DNA from: Micromonospora phaseoli
GTDB lineage: Bacteria; Actinomycetota; Actinomycetes; Mycobacteriales; Micromonosporaceae
NCBI RefSeq assembly: GCF_900109115.1
Contig: NZ_FNYV01000005.1
Location: 315,509 to 379,508 of the forward strand
Direction: 5' to 3'
DNA: 64,000 nucleotides
Position 1 is the stretch's first letter. Each line of letters starts with the position of its first letter. A program made the position numbers and the translations under genes. A model generated the notes under the pieces. It had not been told where the DNA came from, did not search any database, and saw only the letters and a list, made by a program, of their open reading frames with translations. Below are positions 37,903-46,658 of this stretch, piece by piece.

Positions 37903-39066
37903 ATGGCCGCAGATGAGTCGTTCGACGCGTACCGGTTGCCCGAGGAGCACGAGGCCATCCGGGAGGCGGTCCGTGAGGTCTGTACGGCGAAGGTGGCTCC
38001 GCACGCCGCCGAGGCCGATGAGACCGGCGAGTTCCCGAAGGCGTCGTACGACGCGCTGCGTGCCGCCGACTTCCACGCACCGCACATCCCCGTCGAGTAC
38101 GGCGGGGCCGGGGCGGACGCCCTGGCGACGGCGATCGTGATCGAGGAGGTGGCGCGGGCCTGCGCCTCGTCCTCGCTCATTCCGGCGGTGAACAAGCTGG
38201 GCACCATGCCGCTGCTGCTGGCCGGCTCCGACGAGATCAAGCGCCGCTATCTGACTCCTGTCGCCAGCGGCGAGGCGATGTTCTCGTACTGCCTGTCCGA
38301 GCCGGAGGCCGGCAGTGACGCGGCGTCGATGACCACCCGCGCGGTACGTGACGGCGATCACTGGGTGCTCAACGGCGTGAAGCGCTGGATCACCAACGCC
38401 GGCGTCTCGGAGTTCTACACCGTCTTCGCGGTGACCGACCCCGCCGCCCGCTCGCGGGGCATCTCCGCCTTCGTGGTCGAGAAGTCCGATCCGGGGGTGA
38501 GCTTCGGAGCACCGGAGAAGAAACTGGGCATCAAGGGCTCCCCGACCCGCGAGGTCTACCTGGACAACGTCCGGATCCCGGCGGACCGGATGATCGGCGC
38601 CGAGGGCACCGGCTTCGCCACCGCGATGACCACCCTGGACCACACCCGGGTGACCATCGCCGCGCAGGCCGTCGGCATCGCCCAGGGCGCGCTCGACTAC
38701 GCCAAGGGGTACGTCGCCGAGCGCAAGCAGTTCGGCAAGGCGGTCGCCGAGTTCCAGGGCGTGCAGTTCATGCTCGCCGACATGGGGATGAAGCTGGAGG
38801 CGGCCCGACAGTTGACGTACGCGGCGGCCGGCCGGTCCGAGCGCGGCGACGCCGACCTGACGTACTTCGGCGCGGCGGCGAAGTGCTTCGCCTCGGACGC
38901 TGCGATGGAGATCACCACCGACGCGGTGCAACTGCTCGGCGGGTACGGCTACACCCGGGACTACCCGGTCGAGCGGATGATGCGCGACGCCAAGATCACC
39001 CAGATCTACGAAGGTACCAACCAGGTGCAGCGCATCGTGATCGCCCGCCAGTTGCTCAAGGGCTGA
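37903..39066 (+). CDS. Acyl-CoA dehydrogenase
   Basis: A 387-residue FAD flavoprotein that oxidises acyl-CoA to enoyl-CoA. Signatures are YCLSEPEAGSDAASM (FAD/substrate), the QLLGGYGYTRDYPVERMMRD segment and the catalytic glutamate in QIYEGTNQVQR near the C-terminus, as in short- and branched-chain enzymes. GGGGAGGGG precedes the ATG. Linked to purK/purE as fadE25 is in mycobacteria, which suggests orthology; chain-length preference is unknown. Confidence 0.93.
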   Translation: MAADESFDAYRLPEEHEAIREAVREVCTAKVAPHAAEADETGEFPKASYDALRAADFHAPHIPVEYGGAGADALATAIVIEEVARACASSSLIPAVNKLGTMPLLLAGSDEIKRRYLTPVASGEAMFSYCLSEPEAGSDAASMTTRAVRDGDHWVLNGVKRWITNAGVSEFYTVFAVTDPAARSRGISAFVVEKSDPGVSFGAPEKKLGIKGSPTREVYLDNVRIPADRMIGAEGTGFATAMTTLDHTRVTIAAQAVGIAQGALDYAKGYVAERKQFGKAVAEFQGVQFMLADMGMKLEAARQLTYAAAGRSERGDADLTYFGAAAKCFASDAAMEITTDAVQLLGGYGYTRDYPVERMMRDAKITQIYEGTNQVQRIVIARQLLKG

Positions 39067-39073
39067 CGGTGGC

Positions 39074-39109
39074 CCCCGCCGCCCGGCGGGCTGCCGTCGG
39101 GCGGCGGGG
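39074..39109. terminator. Hairpin terminator between convergent genes
   Basis: CCCCGCCGCCCG (39074-39085) pairs perfectly with CGGGCGGCGGGG (39098-39109) around a 12-base loop, eight bases after the acyl-CoA dehydrogenase stop and 41 bases before the end of the opposing gene. Confidence 0.7.
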
Positions 39110-39149
39110 ACGACCGGCGTCCACGACTGGATCCGGTTGCTGGCGTCGA

Positions 39150-39800
39150 TCAGTTGGTGGCGTCGTCGCGGCGTGGCAGGTTGCCCGGCGGCGCCGACCA
39201 GGGTGACCCACCTCCGGTACGCCGGGGCAGCGGCTCGGTCGGCGTCGGATCCGGGTAACCCAGGCTCAGCGGGGTGGTGTCCGGTTCCGCCGGGGAGGTG
39301 GCCGGCGGCCAATCGCCCGCGGTCGAGTCCACCCCAGGCCCGTCGGCGGCCACGGGCACCGGCCCCGCCACCGGTGCCGGCCAGCGTCGCCAGCGCTGCC
39401 CGCTGAACGTCGCGATCAGCAGCAGCATGCCGATCAGGAAGAGCGTGCCGTTCTCCACCGGCAACCGCAGCGGCAGCGGGTCACCGAGGAACTTCCAACC
39501 GCCCGGAATGCGTTCGCGTACCCGAAACGGCGTGACGAACAGCCCGACGTACGGGGTGACCAGCAGTAGCCCGGCCACCAGCGGCCCGAGCGGTGAGATG
39601 CGCAGTGTGCCGAGCAGCCCCAGCACGACGCCGCCGACGGCGAGGTATACGGCCGGCTCGATGAGGTTGGCCGTGTTGGATGTGCCGATCTCGACCCACC
39701 GGTCGACGGTGCTGGCCGACCCGTCCTGCCCCAGGGCGACCAGCACCCAGGTGACCGGCACCACCACCAGCCCGGCGAGGAAGCTCCACAGATGTCGCAT
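39150..39800 (-). CDS. Uncharacterised four-helix membrane protein
   Basis: 216 residues with about four membrane helices in the first 130 residues (LWSFLAGLVVVPVTWVLVAL, YLAVGGVVLGLLGTL, LVAGLLLVTPYVGLFV, TLFLIGMLLLIATF) and a Pro/Thr-rich, probably cytoplasmic tail ending RRDDATN. I recognise no family. It is divergent from the thioesterase with only 23 bases between the start codons, so promoters must overlap or reach into the genes. Confidence 0.75.
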   Translation of the reverse strand: MRHLWSFLAGLVVVPVTWVLVALGQDGSASTVDRWVEIGTSNTANLIEPAVYLAVGGVVLGLLGTLRISPLGPLVAGLLLVTPYVGLFVTPFRVRERIPGGWKFLGDPLPLRLPVENGTLFLIGMLLLIATFSGQRWRRWPAPVAGPVPVAADGPGVDSTAGDWPPATSPAEPDTTPLSLGYPDPTPTEPLPRRTGGGSPWSAPPGNLPRRDDATN

Positions 39801-39823
39801 CCGCGCACCGTACCTTTTTCGAC

Positions 39824-40348
39824 ATGACCGAGCACCTCGCCACCACCCTGCCGGGCAAGCCGACGTCGTACTCCCGGGTAACCCTCAGTCGGATCATGAC
39901 CGCCGTCGACGTGAACCTGTACGGGACCGTGCACGGCGGGGTGCTGATGAAGTTCGTCGACGACGTCGCGGGAGCGGCGGCGGCCCGGCACAGTGGCGGC
40001 ACCGCGGTGACCGCGGCGATCGACGAGATCGTCTTCTCGGAGGCGGTCCGGGTGGGTGACCTGGTGCACGCGTACGCCCAGGTCAACTGGACCGGGCAGA
40101 CCTCGATGGAGGTGGGTGTCAGGGTGATGGCCGAGCGCTGGGACTCGGCCGAGGAGGAGCCGGTGCGGGTGGCCACCGCGTACCTCGTCTTCGTCGGCGT
40201 CGAGGTGGGCGGCGCTCCGCGTCCGGTGCGTCCGGTGCTGCCGCAGACCCCCGAGGACGAGGGGCGCTGGCGGGAGGCGGAGATCCGCCGCGCCCACCGG
40301 CTGGCCCGCCGCCGCGCCATCCAGGCGGCGCGCAGCCAGCCGCGCTGA
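39824..40348 (+). CDS. Hotdog-fold acyl-CoA thioesterase
   Basis: A 174-residue acyl-CoA hydrolase of the ACOT/YciA type. The hotdog helix with its catalytic aspartate region is NLYGTVHGGVLMKFVDDVAG, and AIDEIVFSEAVRVGD and SMEVGVRVMAER form the later strands. The C-terminus is Arg-rich. It probably frees acids from acyl-CoA esters and sits among acyl-CoA dehydrogenase and acetoacetyl-CoA synthetase genes, suggesting CoA-ester balancing. Confidence 0.88.
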   Translation: MTEHLATTLPGKPTSYSRVTLSRIMTAVDVNLYGTVHGGVLMKFVDDVAGAAAARHSGGTAVTAAIDEIVFSEAVRVGDLVHAYAQVNWTGQTSMEVGVRVMAERWDSAEEEPVRVATAYLVFVGVEVGGAPRPVRPVLPQTPEDEGRWREAEIRRAHRLARRRAIQAARSQPR

Positions 40349-40519
40349 CCGTCCCGGTCCGCCGCCGCGCGCCGGCCCACACTGGTCGGGGGTGGGGCGT
40401 GTGGGACGGGCACATGCGCTGGTGGGGGTTGGCTACGGAGAATGGCGCTTCGAGGTAGGGCAAGATGGCGCCACGGCCCACCGCACAGCGTCGTGCCGGG
40501 CCAGGGGAGGAGTGGACCA

Positions 40520-42505
40520 GTGACTGACGTGCTGTGGACGCCGCCGGCGGACGTGCTCCAGCGGTCACGGATCGGGGCGTACCTGCGCTGGCTCGCCGAG
40601 CACCGCGGCCTGGAGTTCGCCGACTACGACGCGCTGTGGCGGTGGTCGGTCACCGACCTGGACGCATTCTGGCGCTCGATCTGGGACCACTTCGACGTCG
40701 TCGCGCACACCCCACCGACCGCCACCCTGGCCGGGCGGAACATGCCGGGTGCCCGATGGTTCCCCGGCGCCACCCTCAACTACGCCGAGAACGTGCTCCG
40801 GATGCCCGGCCGGGCCGACGACGACGAGGTGGTCATCGCCACCGGGCAGACCCGGGCAACCGTCACGTTGACCGCCGCCGAGCTGCGCGAGCAGGTCCGC
40901 CGGGTCGCCGCCGGGCTGCGCCGGCTCGGCGTCACCACCGGGGACCGGGTGGCCGCGTACGCGCCCAACATCCCCGAGACGTACGTGCTGCTGCTGGCCA
41001 CGGCGAGTCTCGGCGCGGTCTTCTCCTCCTGCGCCCCCGAGTTCGGCACCCGCAGCGTCACCGACCGCTGGCAGCAGATCGAGCCGAAGGTGCTGGTCGC
41101 CGTCGACGGCTACCGCTACGGCGACAAGCCGGTGGACCGGCGGGCCGAGGTGGCCGCGATCCGCGCCGCGCTGCCGTCCCTGCGGCACACCGTGACCGTC
41201 CCCTACCTCGATCCGGGGGGCACGCCGCCGCAGGGCGCGATCTCCTGGGCCGAGCTGGCGGCGGCGACCGACGAGCCGCAGACCTTCGCCCCGGTGCCGT
41301 TCGACCATCCGCTCTACGTGCTCTACTCCTCCGGCACCACCGGGCTACCCAAGCCGATCGTGCACGGGCACGGCGGCATCCTGCTGGAACACCTGAAGAT
41401 GCTCGCCCTGCATCACGATCTGGGCCCGGCAGACCGGTTCTTCTGGTTCACCACCACCGGTTGGATGATGTGGAACTTCCTGGTCTCCGGGCCGGCGGTG
41501 GGCGCGGCGATCGTGCTGTTCGACGGCAACCCGGGCCACCCCGACCTGGGCGCGCTGTGGCGGCTGGCCGAGGAGACCGGCACCACGTACCTCGGCACCT
41601 CGGCGCCGTTCCTGCTGGCCTGCCGCAAGGCCGGGCTGGTGCCGCGCGACATCGCGGACCTCTCCGCGCTGCGTGGGCTCGGCTCCACCGGCGCGCCACT
41701 GCCCGCCGAGGGCTTCACCTGGGTGTACGACACGGTCGGCGCCGACCTCCAGCTCCAGTCACTGTCCGGCGGCACCGACGTGTGCACCGGCTTCGTCGGC
41801 GGCGTGCCGCTGCTGCCGGTGCACGCCGGTGAGATCACCTGCCGGGCGCTCGGCGCCAAGGTCGAGGCCCGCGCGAGCGACGGCACCTCGGTCGTCGGCG
41901 AGCTGGGCGAACTGGTGATCACCGAACCGATGCCGAGCATGCCGGTGGGCTTCTGGAACGACCCGGACGGCGTGCGCTACCGGGAGGCGTACTTCGACGT
42001 CTATCCGGGGGTGTGGCGGCACGGCGACTGGATCACCGTCAACTCCCGTGGCGGCTGCGTGATCACCGGCCGATCCGACGCCACCCTCAATCGGGGCGGC
42101 GTACGGCTGGGCACCGCCGAGTTCTACTCCGTGGTGGAGGGGATGGACGAGGTCGTCGACTCGGTGGTGGTGCACCTGGAGGACGACGAGGGCGGTGCCG
42201 GCGAGCTGTTGCTGTTCGTGGTGCTCACCGAGGGCGTGCCGCTCGACGACGAGCTGCGGCGGAAGATCTGCCGCGAGCTGCGTACGGCGCTGTCGCCCCG
42301 GCACGTCCCCGACGAGATCCACCAGGTCCGCGCGGTTCCGCGCACCCTGTCGGCGAAGAAGCTCGAGGTCCCGGTGAAGAAGATCCTCACCGGCACCCCG
42401 GTCGACCAGGCCGCCGCCAAGGGTGCCCTGGCCAACCCCGAGTCCCTGACCGCCTTCGCCGCCCTGGCCCAGCGCCGCGCCCCCGACACCGAGCCGGCCA
42501 CCTGA
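40520..42505 (+). CDS. Acetoacetate-CoA ligase
   Basis: A 661-residue adenylate-forming enzyme that activates acetoacetate to its CoA ester. The N-terminal ACAS-type cap (FDVVAHTPPTATLAGRNMPG) and NYAENVL are typical. The P-loop is YSSGTTGLPKPIVHGHGG (about residue 268), the motif GGTDVCTGFVGG is specific to acetoacetyl-CoA synthetases, and the catalytic lysine is in RTLSAKKLEVPVKK. GGGGAGGAG precedes the GTG start. The product can feed isoprenoid, polyhydroxyalkanoate or ketone-body metabolism. Confidence 0.93.
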   Translation: MTDVLWTPPADVLQRSRIGAYLRWLAEHRGLEFADYDALWRWSVTDLDAFWRSIWDHFDVVAHTPPTATLAGRNMPGARWFPGATLNYAENVLRMPGRADDDEVVIATGQTRATVTLTAAELREQVRRVAAGLRRLGVTTGDRVAAYAPNIPETYVLLLATASLGAVFSSCAPEFGTRSVTDRWQQIEPKVLVAVDGYRYGDKPVDRRAEVAAIRAALPSLRHTVTVPYLDPGGTPPQGAISWAELAAATDEPQTFAPVPFDHPLYVLYSSGTTGLPKPIVHGHGGILLEHLKMLALHHDLGPADRFFWFTTTGWMMWNFLVSGPAVGAAIVLFDGNPGHPDLGALWRLAEETGTTYLGTSAPFLLACRKAGLVPRDIADLSALRGLGSTGAPLPAEGFTWVYDTVGADLQLQSLSGGTDVCTGFVGGVPLLPVHAGEITCRALGAKVEARASDGTSVVGELGELVITEPMPSMPVGFWNDPDGVRYREAYFDVYPGVWRHGDWITVNSRGGCVITGRSDATLNRGGVRLGTAEFYSVVEGMDEVVDSVVVHLEDDEGGAGELLLFVVLTEGVPLDDELRRKICRELRTALSPRHVPDEIHQVRAVPRTLSAKKLEVPVKKILTGTPVDQAAAKGALANPESLTAFAALAQRRAPDTEPAT

Positions 42506-42578
42506 CGCCGCCCGCTGTCCCCCCGAGCCCGCTGCTGTCACCCGGTCACCGGTAGGCCCCACCGGACGCCAGGGCGAG

Positions 42579-43268
42579 TCAGCTGAGAGCGCGGGTGACC
42601 TTCTCCGTCGAACGGCGGTCGGTCAGCCGGGCCGGGTCCGGGTGGGCGCAGAGCACCAGGCTGGCACCGGCGCTGAGCGGGGCCAGCAGCCAGTCGAGCG
42701 GGTCCGGGTGCCGGTCGACGTCCACGAGGACCCGGTCGCCCGGGACGATGTTCAGCTCGGCGGCGCGGCCGACCGCCCGGGCCCGCAGGGCGGCATGGGC
42801 CGGCCCACCGTCCGGGTACGCCCCGAAGTGGTCGCCGTGGACGCGTACCTCGGTGACGTAGTCGGCGAAGCCGGCCGGGGCCTCGCGCAGCGGTAGCGCG
42901 AACGGGTGCAGGGCGAGCGCGTACCGGTCGGCGGTCGACCAGGCGTCCGCCTCGGCGGCCCGGTCCGCGGCGGCGAAGAGCACGCCCACGTCGCCCGGCC
43001 CTCCGGGCACCGTCAACCCGGCCGACCAGCAGCCGAGCAGCACCGCCGCGGTCTGCCAGTGGGGCGGCAGCAGCACCGCCGCGGTGTCGCCGGGCCCGAG
43101 GGCCAGGTCGTCGACGAGCAGGTTGGCCGTCTTGGCCACCCAGTTCGCCAGCGTCGCGCCGGAGAGCTCGGTGCGCTCGCCGGTCGCGTCGTCGTACCAG
43201 GTCAGCAGCGGTCGGGTGGGGTCGGTCGCGATCGCGTCGGCGAATACCCGGGCAATGTTGTCGGCCAT
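42579..43268 (-). CDS. TIGR03089 family protein (short AMP-binding-like)
   Basis: A 229-residue protein that resembles only the N-terminal part of acyl-adenylating enzymes (TWYDDATGERTELSG, then GPGDTAAVLLPPHWQTA). The ATP P-loop and the C-terminal lysine domain of active ligases are absent. It matches the actinobacterial TIGR03089 family, found near wall-polymer genes (the Rv3268 position). An enzymatic role is doubtful. Divergent from the glycosyltransferase across about 150 bases. Confidence 0.82.
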   Translation of the reverse strand: MADNIARVFADAIATDPTRPLLTWYDDATGERTELSGATLANWVAKTANLLVDDLALGPGDTAAVLLPPHWQTAAVLLGCWSAGLTVPGGPGDVGVLFAAADRAAEADAWSTADRYALALHPFALPLREAPAGFADYVTEVRVHGDHFGAYPDGGPAHAALRARAVGRAAELNIVPGDRVLVDVDRHPDPLDWLLAPLSAGASLVLCAHPDPARLTDRRSTEKVTRALS

Positions 43269-43419
43269 CGACGCGAACGATACGCGCCCGAGGGCCGTAC
43301 TCGATGACAGGGACAAGTCGGCGTACCGTCGGGTCGCAGTCAGCGCCCGTACCCGGCTCCGGCGTAGGCTTGGCCGGAGTGTTGTTCCCCACAGTCTCGC
43401 CACTGCAAGGAGTCGCCCA

Positions 43420-44565
43420 GTGACCGCCGGTCGCCCGCCCCGCGTGCTCATCGACGCCACGAGTGTCCCCGTCGATCGCGGCGGCGTCGGTAGATACGTC
43501 GATGGCCTGCTCGGTGCCCTCGACAAGGTGTGCGGATCGGCGGTGGACCTGGTCGTGGTCAGCCTCCGCACGGACCTGGAGCGCTACCGCAGGACACTGC
43601 CCGGCGCGGAGATCGTCCCGGCCCCCGCCGCGGTCGCGCACCGGCCCGCCCGGCTCGCCTGGGAACAGACCGGCCTGCCCCTGCTCGCCCAGCAGGTCGG
43701 TGCCGAGGTGCTGCACTCGCCCTTCTACACCTGCCCGCTGCGGGCTGGCTGCCCGGTCACGGTGACCGTGCACGACGCCACCTTCTTCACCGAGCCGGAG
43801 CACTACGACAAGTCCCGCCGCACCTTCTTCCGCAGCGCCATCAAGACCTCGCTGCGCCGCGCGGACCGGGTGATCGTGCCCAGCAAGGCGACCCGCGACG
43901 AGCTGATCCGGCTGCTGGACGCCGACCCGACCCGGATCGACGTGGCGTACCACGGCGTGGACCAGGCCGCCTTCCACGCCCCCGGTGACGAGGAGAAGGC
44001 CCGGGTACGCGCCCGGCTGGGACTCGGCAACAGCAGCTACGTCGCGTTCCTCGGTGCCAAGGAGCCGCGCAAGAACGTGCCGAACCTGATCCGGGGCTGG
44101 GCGCGGGCGGTCGCCGACCGACAGGACCCGCCCGCGTTGGTGGTGGCCGGCGGGCAGGGGCACGACGACGACATCGACCGCGCGGTCGCCGAGGTGCCGT
44201 CGCACCTGCGGTTGCTGCGCCCGGGTTACCTGCGCTACGGCGACCTGCCCGGGTTTCTCGGCGGTGCCCTGGTGGCCGCCTACCCGTCGTACGGGGAGGG
44301 GTTCGGCCTGCCGATCCTGGAGGCGATGGCGTGCGCCGCCCCGGTGCTCACCACGCCCCGCCTGTCGCTGCCGGAGGTGGGCGGCGACGCGGTCGCCTAC
44401 ACCAGCGAGGACCCGGACCAGATCGCCACCGACCTGGCCGCGCTGCTCGACGACGAGCCGCGCCGGCTGTCGCTGGCCAAGGCCGGCTTCGACCGGGCCA
44501 AGGAGTTCACCTGGGAGTCCAGCGCCGAGGTGCACATCGCGGCGTGGGCCAGGGCGCGGGCCTGA
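43420..44565 (+). CDS. Family 4 glycosyltransferase (GT-B)
   Basis: A 381-residue retaining glycosyltransferase. LIDATSVPVDRGGVGRYVDG opens the acceptor domain. The donor domain has FLGAKEPRKNVPNLI and the EX7E motif in EGFGLPILEAMACAAP (near residue 295). The GTG start has AAGGAG seven bases upstream. Because manC follows directly, GDP-mannose is a plausible donor and a cell-wall or exopolysaccharide the product; the exact linkage is unknown. Confidence 0.9.
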   Translation: MTAGRPPRVLIDATSVPVDRGGVGRYVDGLLGALDKVCGSAVDLVVVSLRTDLERYRRTLPGAEIVPAPAAVAHRPARLAWEQTGLPLLAQQVGAEVLHSPFYTCPLRAGCPVTVTVHDATFFTEPEHYDKSRRTFFRSAIKTSLRRADRVIVPSKATRDELIRLLDADPTRIDVAYHGVDQAAFHAPGDEEKARVRARLGLGNSSYVAFLGAKEPRKNVPNLIRGWARAVADRQDPPALVVAGGQGHDDDIDRAVAEVPSHLRLLRPGYLRYGDLPGFLGGALVAAYPSYGEGFGLPILEAMACAAPVLTTPRLSLPEVGGDAVAYTSEDPDQIATDLAALLDDEPRRLSLAKAGFDRAKEFTWESSAEVHIAAWARARA

Positions 44566-44614
44566 GGCCGCCAACCGTGACGCCCGGTCTGGACGGTTCG
44601 GGCATGATGTCCTG

Positions 44615-45706
44615 GTGATCTATGTCGTCATTCCGGCGGGTGGCAGCGGCACAAGGTTGTGGCCGCTGTCCCGCGCCGGTCATCCCAAGTTCCTCCACCC
44701 GCTCACCGGTACCACCGCGTCGCTGCTTCAGGCGACGGTGGAGCGGCTGGGGCCGCTGACCACTCCGGCGCGCACCATGGTGGTCACCGGCGCCGCCCAC
44801 GCCGCAGCCGTGGCCCGCCAGCTGACCGGTCTGCCGGAGGAGAACATCCTCGTCGAGCCCTCGCCCCGGGACTCCTGCGCCGCCATCGCGTTGGCCGCGG
44901 CGGTGATCGCCGTGCGCGACCCGGACGCGGTCATGGGCTCGTTCGCCGCCGACCACCTGATCGGCGATCCGCAGCGCTGGGTGGCCACCGTCCAGGAGGC
45001 GGTCCGGGGTGCGGAGCAGGGGCTGCTGATGACCGTCGGGATCACCCCGACCCGGCCGGAGACCGGCTACGGATACCTCCAGACGGGCGAGCCGGTCGGC
45101 GACGGCTCGTTGCGCCCGGTCGTCGAGTTCAAGGAGAAGCCGAGCGCGGAGGTGGCCGAGGCGTACCTGCGGTCCGGCCGGTACCTCTGGAATGCCGGCA
45201 TGTTCGTCTGGCGGGTGTCGGCGTTCCTCGCTGAACTGGCCCGCCAGCAGCCCGCCCTGCACGCCGGTGTCACCACGATCGCGGCGGCCTGGGGCACCGA
45301 CGAGCAGGACGAGGCGCTCGGGGCGATCTGGCCGACGCTGACGAAGATCTCGGTCGACTACGCGGTGATGGAGGGCGCGGCCAGCGCCGGGCGGGTGGCG
45401 ACCGTGCCGGGTGACTTCCGGTGGAACGACGTGGGCGACTTCCACACCCTCGGCGAGGTCCTGCCGGCGGACGCCGACGGCAACGTGGTGCTCGGCGGCG
45501 ACGTCAAGGCCGAGGTGCTGTTGCGCGACACCAGCGGCACCGTGGTGGTGTCGCAGTCCGGCCGGCTGGTGGCCGGCATCGGCCTACGGGATCTGATCGT
45601 GGTCGACACCCCGGACGCGGTGCTGGTCTGCCCGCGCGACCGTGCCCAGGACGTCAAGTCGATCGTGGACGAGCTCAAGGCGCGGGGTGAGGAGAAGCTC
45701 GTCTGA
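44615..45706 (+). CDS. manC: Mannose-1-phosphate guanylyltransferase
   Basis: A 363-residue nucleotidyltransferase making GDP-mannose from GTP and mannose 1-phosphate. GGSGTRLWPLSRAGHPKF is the signature loop; EFKEKPS and LWNAGMFVWR form the sugar-phosphate site. It lacks the extra phosphomannose isomerase domain of long ManC proteins. A GTG start 49 bases after the glycosyltransferase suggests one operon. Its 3' end overlaps the convergent Nudix gene by 32 bases, so the two transcripts are complementary there. Equivalent to Rv3264c by position. Confidence 0.93.
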   Translation: MIYVVIPAGGSGTRLWPLSRAGHPKFLHPLTGTTASLLQATVERLGPLTTPARTMVVTGAAHAAAVARQLTGLPEENILVEPSPRDSCAAIALAAAVIAVRDPDAVMGSFAADHLIGDPQRWVATVQEAVRGAEQGLLMTVGITPTRPETGYGYLQTGEPVGDGSLRPVVEFKEKPSAEVAEAYLRSGRYLWNAGMFVWRVSAFLAELARQQPALHAGVTTIAAAWGTDEQDEALGAIWPTLTKISVDYAVMEGAASAGRVATVPGDFRWNDVGDFHTLGEVLPADADGNVVLGGDVKAEVLLRDTSGTVVVSQSGRLVAGIGLRDLIVVDTPDAVLVCPRDRAQDVKSIVDELKARGEEKLV

Positions 45707-46289
45707 GGGCCGCCAGGCCGGGCGCGACGAGCTGGGCCGTTCCGCCGGCAAGTGGGTGCGGCAGTTGGTCCGGCGGGAACCAGCCCAGCGCCTCGGACTC
45801 CGCGCTGACCTGTTCCACCGCTCCAGCCGGAGCGAAAACGGCGAAGCGGACGTCGTAGTGCAGCGACCCGCCCTGGCAGCCCACCGCGTGCACGTCCACG
45901 TCGATCGGCACCGGATCGATGCGCAGGTCGGCGATGCCGGACTCCTCGGTGGCCTCGCGCAGCGCCGCCCCGGCCAGTGTCCGGTCGCCCGGCTCGCAGT
46001 GCCCGCCGAGCTGTACCCACCTGTGGAACTTGCCGTGCAGGCAGAGCAGCACCCGGGAACCGGTCGCGTCGAACACCAGCGCGCTGGCGGTGACGTGGCC
46101 GACCCGGTGCTCACGTCTCATCGCGACCGGACCGTCGGTCAGCAGGCCGAGAGTCCGATCCCGGGCGCCGGCGGCGTCGGGGCTCGTCGGTGCCCAACTG
46201 CTGAGCACCGCCGTCGCGTCGGTGTGCAGGCCGACCCAGTGCCCCTCGCTGTGCAGCGGGGACTCCTCCGATACCCGAGGCGTTGACAA
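45675..46289 (-). CDS. Nudix hydrolase
   Basis: About 204 residues with a Nudix core: GGHCEPGDRTLAGAALREAT followed by EESGI, a family variant in which the first glutamate of the box is aspartate and the spacing is one longer. The substrate is unknown. The start is uncertain. No ATG or GTG lies close before the conserved TDATAVL segment. A TTG at 46289 preceded by AAGGAGGGG gives a sensible protein, but that site is itself part of a repeat element. An internal ATG at 46121 gives a shorter 149-residue form. Converges on manC with overlapping ends. Confidence 0.8.
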   Translation of the reverse strand: MSTPRVSEESPLHSEGHWVGLHTDATAVLSSWAPTSPDAAGARDRTLGLLTDGPVAMRREHRVGHVTASALVFDATGSRVLLCLHGKFHRWVQLGGHCEPGDRTLAGAALREATEESGIADLRIDPVPIDVDVHAVGCQGGSLHYDVRFAVFAPAGAVEQVSAESEALGWFPPDQLPHPLAGGTAQLVAPGLAALRRASPHPAP

Positions 46290-46302
46290 GCGGCCCCTCC
46301 TT
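46278..46302 (-). repeat. Half-length AAGGAGGGGCC element at the Nudix gene start
   Basis: On the minus strand AAGGAGGGGCCGCTTGTCAA then CGCCT matches the first 25 bases of the full element, with a few changes, but the second half is missing. Here it lies at a gene start, not at a gene end, and supplies the Shine-Dalgarno-like AAGGAGGGG of the candidate TTG start. Confidence 0.55.
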
Positions 46303-46658
46303 CCGACTCCGCACAGGGTACGGGCGCGGGGCCGGTGAGCCGGCGAACGGGAGGCAGGGTTGCGCTGACGGGGGCCGGGCGGGTACGGGCCGGGACGATG
46401 AGCGGGCGGCACCCCTGCGGAATTCATGAGCCGCAGACCCTCGTATAGTGCCGCCCGGTCGATCGTCCCGTCCTCGGGCACCTGGGGGAGCAGACACCCT
46501 CAAACGCAGGTCGCCCCCTCCGGCAGGGGAAGCATGGCGGAATCGGCGGGTGGGCGTCGAGGTATTTCAGCTGAGGCTTAAAAATCCGAGGTCGTCGTGG
46601 CCGGGTAGAGTTCTGAGGTCGCCGGGCGCCCCCCAGCCAGGTGACGGGGAGCCGTTCC
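46303..46658. other. Intergenic region upstream of winged-helix regulator
   Basis: About 356 bases between the divergent Nudix and regulator genes without a convincing gene, tRNA or known riboswitch. A plus-strand TATAGT (46444-46449) could be a -10 box but lacks a clear -35. A locally A-rich stretch (CTTAAAAATCC, about 46575) precedes TAGAGT near the regulator start. Both are weak promoter candidates. Confidence 0.35.

Noticed and set aside
46510..46640. Possible tRNA or riboswitch upstream of the winged-helix regulator
   Set aside because: I could not find a T-loop consensus, a cloverleaf or any riboswitch core.
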